A program made the position numbers and the translations under genes. Shown here in pieces: positions 45,480-55,465 of a stretch of DNA of 64,000 bases; the first letter of the stretch is position 1, and each line of letters starts with the position of its first letter. Where the stretch lies: positions 124,001-188,000 of the forward strand of contig NZ_AUHB01000005.1 of NCBI RefSeq assembly GCF_000422965.1. Reading direction: 5' to 3'. Below the pieces are notes generated by a model. That model worked only from the letters and a program-made list of their open reading frames with translations. It had not been told where the DNA came from and did not search any database. The stretch is from Pleomorphomonas oryzae DSM 16300. GTDB taxonomy: Bacteria; Pseudomonadota; Alphaproteobacteria; Rhizobiales; Pleomorphomonadaceae.

Positions 45480-47015
45480 TTATTCGGTATCGGGAATCAT
45501 CGGTGCCTGAGATGTCGTCTTCGGCTTGCAAAGCAGGAACACCAGCGGCAGAGCCGCGATCGATACCCACATCATCAGTTTGAAATCATCGACATAGGCA
45601 ATCATCGTCGCCTGCAGCGTGGTGATCTGATCGAGTATCCCAACGAGCTGACCGGAACTGGCTTTCATTCCGACGGCGTGGGCTGCCGCATCGATGCCGG
45701 GCGAGAAGACCGTCATCCGTTCGGCGAGCTCGGCGTGGTTGACCTGGATGTTTCGGGTCAACACCACCGAGACCATGGATATGCCGATCGATGAGCCGAT
45801 ATTGCGCACCAGGCTGTAAAGCGCAGCGCTCTCGGTTCTGAGTTGGGGCGGAAGGGTCGCAAAACCCACCGTGGACATCGGCACGAAAACGAGGCCGAGC
45901 CCGAAGCCCATCAATACGCCGGTGTAGATGACGGGCCAGGAATCCATGTCGGGCGCAAAGCCGGTCATGCCCCAGAGCCCCAAGGCGGTCAGTCCCAGCC
46001 CGACGATGATGATCAGGCGTGGATCGACGATACGCAGGAGCCGGCCAACCAGCAGCATGGCGATCATGGTGCCGATGCCGCGCGGCGCCAGTACAAGGCC
46101 CGTGGTAACCGTCGGAAAGCCCATGATACGCTGCAGGAGCGGTGGCAGCAGCGCCGTAGTCGCCAGAAGAACGACGGAAATTGCGAAGGTAAAGATGCTG
46201 GCGGCGACATAGTTCTGGTCGCGGAAGATCTGCGGCGGAATGAACGGATGTTCGGACGTTGCCGAATGGACGATGAAGCACCAGAGCGCTGCCGCGGCGA
46301 GCGCCGCCTCTATGATGATCTCCGGCGAGGAAAACCAGTCGAGCTGTTCACCACGGTCGAGCATCAGTTGGAGAGCGCCGACGAACAGCCCGAGAAAGGC
46401 GAAGCCGACGAAGTCGAATGACCGGTGGCGACGGGGCGAGGACGGCATGGTGAAGGCGATGCCGAGGAAGGCGAGCAAGCCGACCGGTACGTTGATGTAG
46501 AATACCCAGCGCCAGTCGAAGCTGTCGGTGAGCCAGCCGCCGAGCGTCGGCCCGAGAACCGGAGCCACCATGATACCGGCGCCCCATAGCGCCATGGCCT
46601 GCCCGTGCCGTTCGCGCGGGTTGATATCGAGTAGCACGGCCTGAGACAGCGGGGCGAGCGAAGCGCCGAAGATGCCCTGCAGCACACGGAATGCCACCAT
46701 CTCGGTGAGGCTTCCCGCCATGCCGCATAGACAGGAGGCAAGCGTAAAGCCGGCGACCGAGATGAGAAACAGCCGGTTGCGGCCAAGGGCGTCGGCGATC
46801 CAGCCGGTAAGCGGCATGACGATGGCCGAGGCGACGATATAGGAGGTTAGCACCCAGTTGATGGTGTCCTGTGCCGCGCCAAGGCTGCCCTGCATGGACG
46901 GCAAGGCAACGTTGGCGATTGTCGTATCGAGCACCTGCATGATGACCGCCAGCATGGTGGCGATCGATAGGAAGCCACGGTGCGGCACATTGACGAGGTC
47001 GGCAGCCGATGTCAT
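45480..47015 (-). CDS. emrB: DHA2-family drug/H+ antiporter EmrB-like
   Basis: A 511-residue, 14-span major facilitator permease. TTIANVALPSMQGSLGAAQDTINWVLTSY in outline, the DALGRNRLFL loop-A motif and the GAGIMVAPVLGPTLGGWLTD motif C are diagnostic of DHA2 antiporters. With the EmrA-like adaptor it would export hydrophobic drugs across both membranes through a TolC-type channel, which is not in the window. It starts with ATGA overlap of the emrA stop. Confidence 0.93.
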   Translation of the reverse strand: MTSAADLVNVPHRGFLSIATMLAVIMQVLDTTIANVALPSMQGSLGAAQDTINWVLTSYIVASAIVMPLTGWIADALGRNRLFLISVAGFTLASCLCGMAGSLTEMVAFRVLQGIFGASLAPLSQAVLLDINPRERHGQAMALWGAGIMVAPVLGPTLGGWLTDSFDWRWVFYINVPVGLLAFLGIAFTMPSSPRRHRSFDFVGFAFLGLFVGALQLMLDRGEQLDWFSSPEIIIEAALAAAALWCFIVHSATSEHPFIPPQIFRDQNYVAASIFTFAISVVLLATTALLPPLLQRIMGFPTVTTGLVLAPRGIGTMIAMLLVGRLLRIVDPRLIIIVGLGLTALGLWGMTGFAPDMDSWPVIYTGVLMGFGLGLVFVPMSTVGFATLPPQLRTESAALYSLVRNIGSSIGISMVSVVLTRNIQVNHAELAERMTVFSPGIDAAAHAVGMKASSGQLVGILDQITTLQATMIAYVDDFKLMMWVSIAALPLVFLLCKPKTTSQAPMIPDTE

Positions 47016-48154
47016 CTGACGGCGATCTGTTGGGAGTTGGGTACAATCCCAAGTGTGTCGAGGGCGGTTTTTAGGAAGGTCGGCAACGGCCGAACAAAGC
47101 CGGTGTCAACCTCGACACCGACGCTGAGCCCGGCCTTCATCGGCAGTGAAGTCGGCTCGTCGAGAACGATGCGGACGGGCACGCGCTGAACCACCTTCAC
47201 CCAGTTGCCCGTCGCATTCTGAGCCGGCAGAAGCGAAAAAATGGCACCTGTGCCACCGCCGAAGCTCTCAACGTGGCCCTTGATCGTCACGTCGGGATAG
47301 GCGTCCAAAGTGAGTTCCGCCGGTTGGCCGGGGCGCATATGTCCGAGATCGGTCTCCTTGAAATTAGCTTCCACCCAAGTGCTGGTGGTGTCGATGATCG
47401 CCATGACCGGGCTGCCACTCGCGATATACTGACCAACCTGAAGATTGGTGACTTGGCTAACGGTGCCCGTGGTCGGCGCACGCACGACGACGCGCTCGAG
47501 ATCGAGCCGGGCACTGTCTTGCGCGGCAAGGGCGCCGAGCACGGATGGATGTTTGTCGGTCTCAATGCTGGCGTCACCGCCAAGGGCCACCAGTGTGTCA
47601 GCCACCCCTTGTTCGGCCTCGGCGAGCGCCTGCCGCGCAAGGTCGAGATCATGGCGAGCGGTGTCGTATTGTGCTTCGGTGGCATTGCCCGTCTGCCTTA
47701 GCTTGTTCTGCCGGCCGAATTGCACTTCCTGGAAGGCCAGCGTATTGCGGGCCGTGTCGGCCTTGAGCTGAGCATCCTTGAGGCGGGTGCGGAGCTCTTC
47801 CACTTGCAGGCGAGCAAGCGCCACGGCGCCGTCGGCTTTCTCAAGGGCGATCCGATAAGAGGCGTCGTCGATGCGGAACAGAACATCTCCAGGCTTCACC
47901 GTCTGGTTCTGACCGACGCGAACCTCGGCGATGCGTCCTTCCACCTCTGGGGCGACCAGCACCTTGTTCTGCTGCACATACGCATTCTCGGTGGAAGCCC
48001 AGCGGCCACCGATCACCCAGTACCATCCGCCCGCAATAACAAGCGCCAGCGGCAACGCCGCCATCAACAGATAGCGAAGGGGGCCGCGTCGGCGCGGTTT
48101 GCGGGAGGCAGTCGGAGCTGGTTTGGGAGGCGGTGTCGGTTGGGTATCGGGCAT
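47012..48154 (-). CDS. emrA: EmrA/HlyD-family membrane-fusion protein
   Basis: A 380-residue periplasmic adaptor. A proline-rich cytosolic start and one membrane helix (about 27-47) are followed by a lipoyl-like half (VAPEVEGRIAEVRVGQNQTVKPGDVLFRID), a long coiled-coil hairpin (about 85-200) and the second lipoyl half and beta-barrel (VRAPTTGTVSQVTNLQVGQYI, TWVEANFKETDL). It links the EmrB-like permease to an outer-membrane channel. It starts five bases after the marR stop and overlaps emrB by four bases. Confidence 0.94.
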   Translation of the reverse strand: MPDTQPTPPPKPAPTASRKPRRRGPLRYLLMAALPLALVIAGGWYWVIGGRWASTENAYVQQNKVLVAPEVEGRIAEVRVGQNQTVKPGDVLFRIDDASYRIALEKADGAVALARLQVEELRTRLKDAQLKADTARNTLAFQEVQFGRQNKLRQTGNATEAQYDTARHDLDLARQALAEAEQGVADTLVALGGDASIETDKHPSVLGALAAQDSARLDLERVVVRAPTTGTVSQVTNLQVGQYIASGSPVMAIIDTTSTWVEANFKETDLGHMRPGQPAELTLDAYPDVTIKGHVESFGGGTGAIFSLLPAQNATGNWVKVVQRVPVRIVLDEPTSLPMKAGLSVGVEVDTGFVRPLPTFLKTALDTLGIVPNSQQIAVR

Positions 48155-48159
48155 TCTGG

Positions 48160-48678
48160 TCAGTCTTTCTGGTCCGGCGTGGTCCGGACGGCTTCGGTAT
48201 CTTCAGTCGGCATAGGAAACGGCGCTGGCGGTTCCTCGCCGGTCACGACGAGCAGGTTGGCGTGAATACGCCCGAGCAACCGCGAAAGGATCGCCTCTTC
48301 ATCAGGCGTAATGCCATCGAGGGCTTCGTCGAACAGCGCTTGCGCCGCGCTCTTCATCCGTTCGAGGCCTGGTCTCGCCGTCTCGGTCATATGGATGAGG
48401 CGGGCACGACGATCGTTGGGGTCCGGTCGCCGCTCCACGAGGCCGAGTGCCTCGAGGCGATCGACCATACGGCAGATGGTGATCGGCTCGACGCCGACGA
48501 GATCCGCGAGTGTTGCCTGATTGATGCCCTGCCGTTTGGCGACACGGGCAAGCACCTGCCATTGAGCGCGCGACATGCCGGTCGCTTCGGCAAACCGGTC
48601 AAAGCGCTTTTTCACGAGACGATCGATCTCGTGGATCAGGCTGCCGACGGTAGGAGTCCAAGTCGTCATTCCTACCAT
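48160..48678 (-). CDS. MarR-family transcriptional regulator
   Basis: A 172-residue regulator with a winged-helix domain: GMSRAQWQVLARVAKRQGINQATLADLVGVEPITICRMVDRLEALGLVERRPDPNDRRARLIHMT in outline. The wing DPNDRRARLIHMT is the MarR signature. It is first in a marR-emrA-emrB operon and probably represses it until a drug-like ligand binds. ATG 48678 and ATG 48669 are both possible starts; GGTAGGA lies directly before the second. A perfect palindrome lies a few bases upstream. A 30-residue acidic/proline-rich tail follows the fold. Confidence 0.93.
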   Translation of the reverse strand: MVGMTTWTPTVGSLIHEIDRLVKKRFDRFAEATGMSRAQWQVLARVAKRQGINQATLADLVGVEPITICRMVDRLEALGLVERRPDPNDRRARLIHMTETARPGLERMKSAAQALFDEALDGITPDEEAILSRLLGRIHANLLVVTGEEPPAPFPMPTEDTEAVRTTPDQKD

Positions 48679-48684
48679 ATATCG

Positions 48685-48696
48685 TAAGCATGCTTA
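48685..48696. promoter_or_regulatory. Candidate MarR operator
   Basis: TAAGCATGCTTA is a perfect 12-bp palindrome six bases upstream of the marR start, next to an AT-rich stretch on the minus strand with TATTAT and TATAAG, both -10-like. A second small palindrome TACGTA lies nearby (48706-48711). Position and symmetry suit autoregulation by the MarR protein. Confidence 0.65.
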
Positions 48697-48812
48697 TAAT
48701 AACAGTACGTATATTGAATTAGGTAATTAAGTGGGTACGGGAAGGCGGTGTCTCGTAGACCGTCGAAGTGCCGGTAAAAGCGGCTTTTCGGAGATGCGGG
48801 CCGGCGTTGGCT

Positions 48813-48841
48813 CTTGCCATGGCCTGCCGTTTCCCCTATAT
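48813..48841 (+). promoter_or_regulatory. Promoter of rpsB-tsf
   Basis: CTTGCC (48813-48818), a 17-base spacer and CTATAT (48836-48841). This is one base from the alphaproteobacterial housekeeping consensus CTTGAC-N17-CTATAT. Transcription would start near 48848, which leaves a leader of about 115 bases with CGCG-rich hairpins before the rpsB ATG. Confidence 0.75.
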
Positions 48842-48961
48842 CCCCGCGCATTCCACACGCGGGAGCCGCGGGTGCGCTTTGGCGTTCCCTCCGGTCGGTC
48901 CTGGCAAGGTTGCCTTGGCTGATTCCTCCCGCGGAGGCTAAACCGGAAAAAGGTACATTCC

Positions 48962-49747
48962 ATGGCTCTTCCCGAGTTCACCATGCGCCAGCTGCTCGAA
49001 GCTGGTGTTCACTTCGGCCACCAGACCCACCGCTGGAACCCGAAGATGAAGTCCTACATCTTCGGCTCGCGCGCCAACGTCCACATTCTCGACCTTGCGC
49101 AGACCGTTCCCCTGATGCACCAGGCGCTGAAGGCGGTGTCTGACACCGTTGCTCGCGGCGGCCGCGTGCTGCTGGTCGGCACCAAGCGTCAGGCCCAGGA
49201 AGAGATCGCCGAGGCGGCTCACCGTTCGGCCCAGTATTACGTCAACAGCCGTTGGCTCGGCGGCATGCTGACCAACTGGAAGACCATCTCCGGTTCGATC
49301 CAGCGCCTGCGCAAGCTCGACGAGACGCTCAACTCTGAGCAGTCGGCCCGTCTCACCAAGAAGGAACGCTTGGTGATGACCCGCGAGCGCGACAAGCTGG
49401 AGCGCGCGCTCGGCGGTATCAAGGACATGGGCGGCACGCCCGACCTGATCGTCGTCATCGACACCAACAAGGAAAAGAATGCCATCGACGAGGCGCGTCG
49501 CCTGGGCATTCCGGTCGCCGCCATTCTCGATTCCAACAGCGATCCGGATGGCATCACCTTCCCGGTTCCGGGCAACGACGACGCCGGCCGTGCCATCACC
49601 CTCTACTGCGACCTGATCTCGCGCGCCGCCATCGATGGTCTGTCGCGCGCCATGGGTGCCATGGGTGAAGACATTGGCGCCGCCGAGCAGCCGATGGACG
49701 AGCCGGCGCTGACCGATGTGGCAGCCGCCACCGAGGCCAACGCCTGA
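48962..49747 (+). CDS. rpsB: 30S ribosomal protein S2
   Basis: A 261-residue S2 protein. Marks: [30 protein letters not shown] in outline, [24 protein letters not shown] and [26 protein letters not shown]. The length is normal, with a short acidic alanine-rich tail. It begins the classic rpsB-tsf-pyrH-frr block. The leader of about 115 bases could carry the S2 autoregulatory site seen in other bacteria, but I did not recognise a specific structure. Confidence 0.99.
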   Translation: MALPEFTMRQLLEAGVHFGHQTHRWNPKMKSYIFGSRANVHILDLAQTVPLMHQALKAVSDTVARGGRVLLVGTKRQAQEEIAEAAHRSAQYYVNSRWLGGMLTNWKTISGSIQRLRKLDETLNSEQSARLTKKERLVMTRERDKLERALGGIKDMGGTPDLIVVIDTNKEKNAIDEARRLGIPVAAILDSNSDPDGITFPVPGNDDAGRAITLYCDLISRAAIDGLSRAMGAMGEDIGAAEQPMDEPALTDVAAATEANA

Positions 49748-49779
49748 TCCACGCTTCGGCGGGATCTTGCTTACGCTTT

Positions 49780-49808
49780 TCGGGCGGGTCCTCTGAGGGT
49801 CCGCCCGA
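49780..49808 (+). other. Hairpin between rpsB and tsf
   Basis: TCGGGCGG pairs with CCGCCCGA, and the stem continues through two G-U pairs to CCTC/GAGG around a small loop. There is no T-tract (CCTGTT follows), so it is more likely an attenuator or mRNA-stability element than a full terminator; tsf is normally transcribed through it. Confidence 0.55.
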
Positions 49809-49970
49809 CCTGTTAGGAAGCTCGCTGGTTGGCGGGCGTTTGAACCGAGAACGTCTGCCGGTACCGGGCGGCAAAAGACCGCCCTGTCATCCGTTCATCG
49901 GCCCGTCAGGACGGGTCGCTATCAATCCGGTTGCTGGCGTTCGAGTTTCACGAAAGAAGACGAGGGTCAC

Positions 49971-50897
49971 ATGAACATTTCCGCCACACAGGTGAAGGAT
50001 CTCCGCGAGAAGACCGGCGCCGGCATGATGGACTGCAAGCACGCCCTGGCCGAGAACGGTGGCGATATCGAAGCCGCGATCGACTGGCTGCGTGCCAAGG
50101 GCCTCTCCAAGGCTGCCAAGAAGGCCGGCCGCGTCGCTGCCGAAGGTCTGGTCGGCGTTGCCACCGGTGACAAGACCGCTGCTGTCGTTGAAGTGAACTC
50201 CGAGACCGACTTCGTTGCCCGCAACGAAGCCTTCCAGGGCCTGGTGCGCACCGTGGCCGCCGTTGCCGTGGGCAAGGGCGGCGACGCTGGCGCTATCGCC
50301 GCCGCGACCTATCCGGGCAAGGCCCATTCGGTCGAGGCCGAGGTCAAGGAACTGATCGCCACCATCGGCGAGAACATGGGCTTCCGTCGCGCTGCCGCCC
50401 TCAAGGTGTCGGCCGGTGCCGTCGCGACCTACATTCACTCCGCCATTGCCGACGGTCTCGGCAAGATCGGTGTGCTGGTCGCTCTCGAGTCGACCGGCAA
50501 TGTCGACGAGCTCATCAAGCTCGGCCGCCAGATTGCCATGCACGTCGCCGCTACGTCGCCGCTGGCTCTGTCTGCCGAGGAAATTTCGGCTGATGTCGTC
50601 GAGCGCGAGCGGGCCATTTTCATCGAGCAGGCCAAGGAGTCGGGTAAGCCGGCCGCCGTCATCGAGAAGATGGTCGAGGGTCGCATCCGCAAGTTCTACG
50701 AGGAGTCGACGCTTCTGAAGCAGGCCTTCGTGATCAATCCCGACCTCACCGTCGAGGCTGCCGTCAAGGCCGCCGAGGCGACCGTCGGCGCGCCGATCAA
50801 GGTCACCGGCTTCGTGCGTTTCGCTCTCGGCGAAGGCATCGACAAGGGCGAGAGCGATTTCGCTGCCGAAGTGGCTGCCGCCGCCGGTCAGGGCTGA
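49971..50897 (+). CDS. tsf: Elongation factor Ts
   Basis: A 308-residue nucleotide-exchange factor for EF-Tu. The N-terminal UBA-like domain with [19 protein letters not shown] and the core motif [14 protein letters not shown] are diagnostic; the length fits alphaproteobacteria. GAAGACGAGGG lies upstream of the ATG. A terminator hairpin follows, so pyrH may have its own promoter. Confidence 0.99.
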   Translation: MNISATQVKDLREKTGAGMMDCKHALAENGGDIEAAIDWLRAKGLSKAAKKAGRVAAEGLVGVATGDKTAAVVEVNSETDFVARNEAFQGLVRTVAAVAVGKGGDAGAIAAATYPGKAHSVEAEVKELIATIGENMGFRRAAALKVSAGAVATYIHSAIADGLGKIGVLVALESTGNVDELIKLGRQIAMHVAATSPLALSAEEISADVVERERAIFIEQAKESGKPAAVIEKMVEGRIRKFYEESTLLKQAFVINPDLTVEAAVKAAEATVGAPIKVTGFVRFALGEGIDKGESDFAAEVAAAAGQG

Positions 50898-50923
50898 GCC
50901 TGCTTTACGACTGATTCCGATGA

Positions 50924-50948
50924 GGGCGCCGACTGGTTCGGCGCCCTT
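50924..50948 (+). terminator. Terminator after tsf
   Basis: A nine-base stem GGGCGCCGA/TCGGCGCCC around CTGGT, 26 bases after the tsf stop, followed by TTGTCAT. The stem is strong and the T-tract short. It probably ends the rpsB-tsf transcript before pyrH. Confidence 0.7.
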
Positions 50949-51093
50949 GTCATGTCTGCCCCGTCCGCATGGCCGTCGCCGTGATTATGCTGCTCGTGGG
51001 GGTTTCCATCGGCGTCGATGCGGGTTAGTTGGATCGAATTAGGATCCTTGCCTTTCCCGGAATCGCTTTTCTCGAAAATTTGGAGTTTTGCCC

Positions 51094-51810
51094 ATGACCG
51101 AGCTCAAGTATCGCCGCGTCCTGCTCAAGCTGTCGGGCGAGGCCCTGATGGGCGATCGCGGTTTCGGCATTGATCCCAAGGTGGTCGACCGCTTGGCAGG
51201 GGAGATCGTCGAGGCGCATCGGTTGGGCATCCAGGTTGGCGTGGTGGTCGGCGGCGGCAACATCTTCCGCGGCGTTTCGGTGGCAGCCGATGGGGGAGAT
51301 CGGACAACCGGCGACTATCTCGGCATGCTCGGCACGGTGATGAACGCGCTTGCCATGCGCACCGCCATCGAGCGCCTGGGAGCGCCGGCCGTCGTGCTGT
51401 CGGCCATCGCCATTCCGGCCCTGTGCGAAACCTTCACCCAGCGCGAAGCGCTACGTCACTTCGCTGCCAACAAGGTGATCGTTTTCGCCGCCGGCACCGG
51501 CAATCCGTTTTTCACCACCGACTCGGGCGCCGCGTTACGCGCCGCCGAGATGGATTGCGATGCCTTGCTCAAGGGCACGCAGGTTGACGGCGTCTACACT
51601 GCCGATCCCAAGAAGGATCCCACCGCGCGTCGCTATGAACGCCTGACGCATCAGGAGGTTCTGTCGCGGAACCTGCAAGTCATGGATGCGGCGGCAATTG
51701 CTCTTGCCCGCGACAACAAGATTCCGGTAGTGGTGTTCTCAGTTCATGAGCATGGCGCATTCGTCAATGTTCTGAAGGGCAAGGGTGTCTGCACCGTCAT
51801 CGACGGGTAA
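51094..51810 (+). CDS. pyrH: Uridylate kinase
   Basis: A 238-residue UMP kinase of the amino-acid-kinase fold. LLKLSGEALMGDRGFGID, VVVGGGNIFRG, the acidic RTAIERLGAPAVVLSA segment and DGVYTADPKKDPTA are typical. ATG 51094 has GGAG eight bases upstream; a TTG six bases earlier is less likely. It makes UDP from UMP, and is essential and allosteric in bacteria. Confidence 0.98.
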   Translation: MTELKYRRVLLKLSGEALMGDRGFGIDPKVVDRLAGEIVEAHRLGIQVGVVVGGGNIFRGVSVAADGGDRTTGDYLGMLGTVMNALAMRTAIERLGAPAVVLSAIAIPALCETFTQREALRHFAANKVIVFAAGTGNPFFTTDSGAALRAAEMDCDALLKGTQVDGVYTADPKKDPTARRYERLTHQEVLSRNLQVMDAAAIALARDNKIPVVVFSVHEHGAFVNVLKGKGVCTVIDG

Positions 51811-51892
51811 CAAACAGCGAGCGCCGGCCGCCCAACGTCCGTCGGTGGCGAAGGGCCGGCACGGCGCCGGTTAGTTCTGGAAGGTTGGCAAG

Positions 51893-52456
51893 ATGGCCGA
51901 AGAAGACTACGACATCAACGACCTGAAGCGCCGCATGCAGGGCGCGCTCAGCGTGTTCAAGAACGACCTTGCTGGTCTGCGCACCGGCCGCGCCAGTGCG
52001 AGCCTTCTCGATCCCATCGTCGTGGCCGCCTACGGCAGTACCATGCCGCTCAATCAGGTGGCGACCGTGTCCGTTCCGGAGTCGCGAATGCTCTCCGTCC
52101 AGGTTTGGGACAAGGGCATGGTCCATGCCGTCGACAAGGCGATTCGTGAATCGAACCTTGGTCTCAATCCGATCATCGAAGGCACGCTTCTGCGTCTGCC
52201 GATCCCCGAGCTCAACACCGAGCGCCGCAAGGAACTGGTGAAGATCGCGCACAAATATGTGGAAGCGACCAAGGTGGCCATCCGCCACGTGCGCCGCGAT
52301 GGTCTCGATGAGCTGAAGGATCTGGAGAAGGAGGGCCTGATCTCCGAAGATTCGCTTCGCGTTTATTCGGACCGCGTGCAAAAGATCACCGACGAGGCGA
52401 TCTCCGAGGCGGACCGGATGCTGGCCGCCAAGGAACAGGAGATCATGCAGGTCTGA
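51893..52456 (+). CDS. frr: Ribosome recycling factor
   Basis: A 187-residue RRF that splits post-termination ribosomes with [48 protein letters not shown] and [24 protein letters not shown] in outline show both domains. GGAAGG lies eight bases before the ATG. It is 82 bases after pyrH and 50 before uppS. Confidence 0.98.
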   Translation: MAEEDYDINDLKRRMQGALSVFKNDLAGLRTGRASASLLDPIVVAAYGSTMPLNQVATVSVPESRMLSVQVWDKGMVHAVDKAIRESNLGLNPIIEGTLLRLPIPELNTERRKELVKIAHKYVEATKVAIRHVRRDGLDELKDLEKEGLISEDSLRVYSDRVQKITDEAISEADRMLAAKEQEIMQV

Positions 52457-52506
52457 TCCTAAAGGACAGGCAGGCGGATCATTGGGCTTTGGGGGGCAGG
52501 TCGGAC

Positions 52507-53268
52507 ATGATGCGGCTCGGAACGGCGCCGGCGGAAAAAGCTCGGAAAGCGGGCTTGCCGCGCCATGTTGCCATCATCATGGACGGCAACGGCCGTTGGG
52601 CGCGTTCGCGTGGACTGCCCCGCGCCGAGGGGCACAGGCGTGGCGTGCAGTCGATCCGCGATGTCGTCGCGCACGCCACCGATATCGGCATCGAATGGCT
52701 GACCGTATTCGGCTTTTCCTCCGAGAACTGGTCGCGACCGGCCGACGAAGTCAGCGAGTTGATGGGGCTTCTGAAGCTCTTCATCCGCCGCGATCTCAAT
52801 GAACTGAGGCGCGGCAACGTTCGGGTGCGCGTGATCGGCGGCCGCGAAAACCTCTCCGGAGACATTGCGGCGCTGTTGATCGAGGCCGAGGAGAAGACCG
52901 TCGGCAACACCGGCCTCAATCTGGTGATCGCCTTCAACTACGGCAGTCGCGACGAGATCGCGCGAGCGACGCGGACCATCGCTGCCGAGGTGGCCGCCGG
53001 TCGGCTTGGGGCGGACGAGGTGACGGCCGATCTCATTGCCACCAAGCTCGACACCGCCGGCATGCCCGATCCCGATCTGATCATTCGCACCAGCGGCGAG
53101 CAGCGCCTGTCCAACTTTCTGCTGTGGCAGGCCGCTTACGCCGAATTCGTCTTTGTGCCGGACTACTGGCCGGATTTCGACGGCGCCGCCTTTGATCGGG
53201 CGATCGATGAATATCTTGGCCGCGAGCGACGCTTCGGCGGATTGCCGCAAAAGGGCAAAGCGATATGA
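52507..53268 (+). CDS. uppS: Undecaprenyl diphosphate synthase
   Basis: A 253-residue cis-prenyltransferase that makes the C55 carrier for peptidoglycan and polysaccharides. Signatures: [17 protein letters not shown] with the catalytic Asp, [17 protein letters not shown] and [24 protein letters not shown] 52507 is preferred over the upstream TTG 52489. Its stop overlaps the cdsA start (ATGA). Confidence 0.97.
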   Translation: MMRLGTAPAEKARKAGLPRHVAIIMDGNGRWARSRGLPRAEGHRRGVQSIRDVVAHATDIGIEWLTVFGFSSENWSRPADEVSELMGLLKLFIRRDLNELRRGNVRVRVIGGRENLSGDIAALLIEAEEKTVGNTGLNLVIAFNYGSRDEIARATRTIAAEVAAGRLGADEVTADLIATKLDTAGMPDPDLIIRTSGEQRLSNFLLWQAAYAEFVFVPDYWPDFDGAAFDRAIDEYLGRERRFGGLPQKGKAI

Positions 53269-54128
53269 ACGCGCCGACTCCCGCGCCCGGTAAGGCCGGC
53301 TCCGAACTCGCTTTGCGGGTGCTGTCGGCCGTCGTGCTGGCGGGCGTGACGGTGGGGGCGCTCTGGGCGGGCGGCTGGATCTTCGCGGCGCTTGCCGCGG
53401 TTGCCGCCGTGTTGATCCTCCGCGAATGGATGGCCATGAGCGGGCCGTTCACTTTCCGCGCCGCACCCTGGGCATTGATGGCTTTTCTCGCCGTCACAGT
53501 GATGATGGCGCGCGAGGAGCCGCTGCAATCTCTAGGGTTTTCTGCCCTGGTCGCCGGAGCGCTGATGCTGGCGCGGGTTACCGAGCCGCGTGTCGCCTGG
53601 CTATCGCTTGGCGTGCTCTACGCCGGTGTGCCGGCAATCGCCGCCGTTGCGCTACGGGGCCCTGATAGGCTGACTTTCGCCTCGACCGGTGCGGTGGCAG
53701 TGATCTTTGTCCTCGCTGTCGTCTGGGCAACCGACACGGCAGCTTATTTTTCTGGTCGGTTGATCGGTGGGCCGAAGCTGGCACCGCGCTTTTCTCCGAA
53801 AAAGACTTGGTCCGGTGCCATCGGCGGCGCTTTGGCCGGCGTCATTGCAGGTTGCGTCGTGGCGGCACTGGCCGGCGTCGGGATTGGTATCGCGCTGGCC
53901 CTTGTCGCCCTGCTGCTCTCGGTGGTGGGACAGGTGGGTGATCTCGCCGAGTCGGCCATGAAGCGGCACTTTGGCGTTAAGGATTCGGGCGTTCTCATTC
54001 CTGGCCACGGCGGCATCATGGACCGTGTCGATGGCCTTGTGGCGGCGTTGGCCGTTGCGATCGCAATCGGCCTCGGACGCAACTGGCTGGCGGGCGTCGG
54101 CATTGCCGACGGTCTCCTCATCTGGTGA
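53265..54128 (+). CDS. cdsA: Phosphatidate cytidylyltransferase
   Basis: A 287-residue integral membrane enzyme that makes CDP-diacylglycerol, the precursor of all phospholipids. About eight hydrophobic helices precede the signature [27 protein letters not shown] in outline (conserved K, D, PGHGG and D-R-D). The start overlaps the uppS stop and its own stop overlaps the dxr GTG start, so the three genes are tightly coupled. Confidence 0.97.
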   Translation: MNAPTPAPGKAGSELALRVLSAVVLAGVTVGALWAGGWIFAALAAVAAVLILREWMAMSGPFTFRAAPWALMAFLAVTVMMAREEPLQSLGFSALVAGALMLARVTEPRVAWLSLGVLYAGVPAIAAVALRGPDRLTFASTGAVAVIFVLAVVWATDTAAYFSGRLIGGPKLAPRFSPKKTWSGAIGGALAGVIAGCVVAALAGVGIGIALALVALLLSVVGQVGDLAESAMKRHFGVKDSGVLIPGHGGIMDRVDGLVAALAVAIAIGLGRNWLAGVGIADGLLIW

Positions 54129-55342
54129 TGGTAATGACAGCGAATAGGAAAGCAGGCCCCGACGCGGGCGCGTCGGTGGAGCAGGCCCCGAGACGGCTTT
54201 CCGTACTCGGCGCTACCGGGTCGATCGGTCTCAACACGCTCGATCTGGTCTCTGCGGAACCGAGTCGCTTTAAAATTGAAGCCCTTACTGCTGGCCGCAA
54301 TGCCCGAGAGCTCGCAGACCTCGCCATCCGCTTCTCTGCACGCATCGCAGTCGTCGCCGATCCCGCAGCCTATGCCGAGCTTCGCGACCGCCTCGCGGGA
54401 ACCGGCATCGAGGCCGCCGCCGGCGCTGAGGCAGTGGTCGCCGCCGCGGCCTGCCCGACCGATATCGTCGTGTCGGCGATCGTCGGCTTCGCCGGTCTCG
54501 CGCCTAGCCTTGCCGCCCTCGGCGCTACGAAGATTTTGGCGCTTGCCAACAAGGAAACGCTGGTTTCCGCGGGGCCACTCTTCCTGGCTGAGGCGAAGCG
54601 CGCCGGCACGCGCATTCTGCCGGTCGACAGCGAACACAACGCCATCTTTCAGGTCTTCGAAACCGGCAATGCCGATACTGTTGCGGAAGTGATCATCACG
54701 GCCTCTGGTGGGCCGTTCCTGAGGACACCGAAATCGGAGCTGGCCGCCGTCACCCGCGAGATGGCATTGCGTCATCCGAAATGGAGCATGGGGCCGAAGA
54801 TCACCATCGATTCGGCAACGTTGATGAACAAGGGGCTGGAGCTGATTGAGGCCTACCGGCTTTATCCCGTCTCGGTCGATCAGCTTTCGGTGCTGGTGCA
54901 TCCCCAGTCGGTGGTGCATGGCCTCGTCCGCTACAAAGACGGTTCGCTGCTTGCTGAACTCGGCGTACCCGATATGCGAACGCCCATCGGCTATTGTCTC
55001 GCCTGGCCCGAGCGTCGTCCGACCACGGTAAAGCCGCTCGATCTTTCGGCGGTTGGGACGATGACTTTCGAACCTCCCGATCGCGATCGTTTTCCCTGTC
55101 TGCCGCTGGCAGAGGCGGCCATGCGGCGAGGGGAGGGCGCCCCCTGCGTGCTCAACGCCGCCAACGAGGTGGCCGTCGAGGCTTTTCTGGCTGGTCGAAT
55201 CGGCTTTCTCGATATTGCTCGTGTCGTTGAGGCGACCCTCGGCAAGATTGACGGGGAGGGCGGCCTTTCGGAGCCGACGTCGTTGGTGACCGCCACCGAA
55301 CTCGACGGCTGGGCTCGCAAGATTGCCACGGTGTGCCTATAG
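54125..55342 (+). CDS. dxr: 1-deoxy-D-xylulose 5-phosphate reductoisomerase
   Basis: A 405-residue NADPH enzyme, the second step of the MEP isoprenoid pathway. LSVLGATGSIGLNTLDLV is the NADPH loop; LPVDSEHNAIFQ and the metal-binding ITASGGPFL, then SATLMNKGLELIEA and VHPQSVVHG follow. The start could be GTG 54125 (overlapping cdsA), ATG 54128 or ATG 54134; the first 20 residues are not conserved. It supplies precursors used by uppS upstream. Confidence 0.97.
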   Translation: MMVMTANRKAGPDAGASVEQAPRRLSVLGATGSIGLNTLDLVSAEPSRFKIEALTAGRNARELADLAIRFSARIAVVADPAAYAELRDRLAGTGIEAAAGAEAVVAAAACPTDIVVSAIVGFAGLAPSLAALGATKILALANKETLVSAGPLFLAEAKRAGTRILPVDSEHNAIFQVFETGNADTVAEVIITASGGPFLRTPKSELAAVTREMALRHPKWSMGPKITIDSATLMNKGLELIEAYRLYPVSVDQLSVLVHPQSVVHGLVRYKDGSLLAELGVPDMRTPIGYCLAWPERRPTTVKPLDLSAVGTMTFEPPDRDRFPCLPLAEAAMRRGEGAPCVLNAANEVAVEAFLAGRIGFLDIARVVEATLGKIDGEGGLSEPTSLVTATELDGWARKIATVCL

Positions 55343-55465
55343 TGGCTGGGGGCGAAGCCCTTTTGAGGCTCATGGCGTCGTCTGGCGCCAGGTGGCAGAG
55401 CGCGGAAGTCAACGGCCGAGGGGCACCGGCGACTGAGGCAGGCAGAATCACGAGAGGATGAGGCC

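Noticed and set aside
50969-51028. 19-codon hydrophobic ORF between tsf and pyrH
   Set aside because: No ribosome site and very short; more likely chance in a Val/Leu-coding GC-rich stretch.
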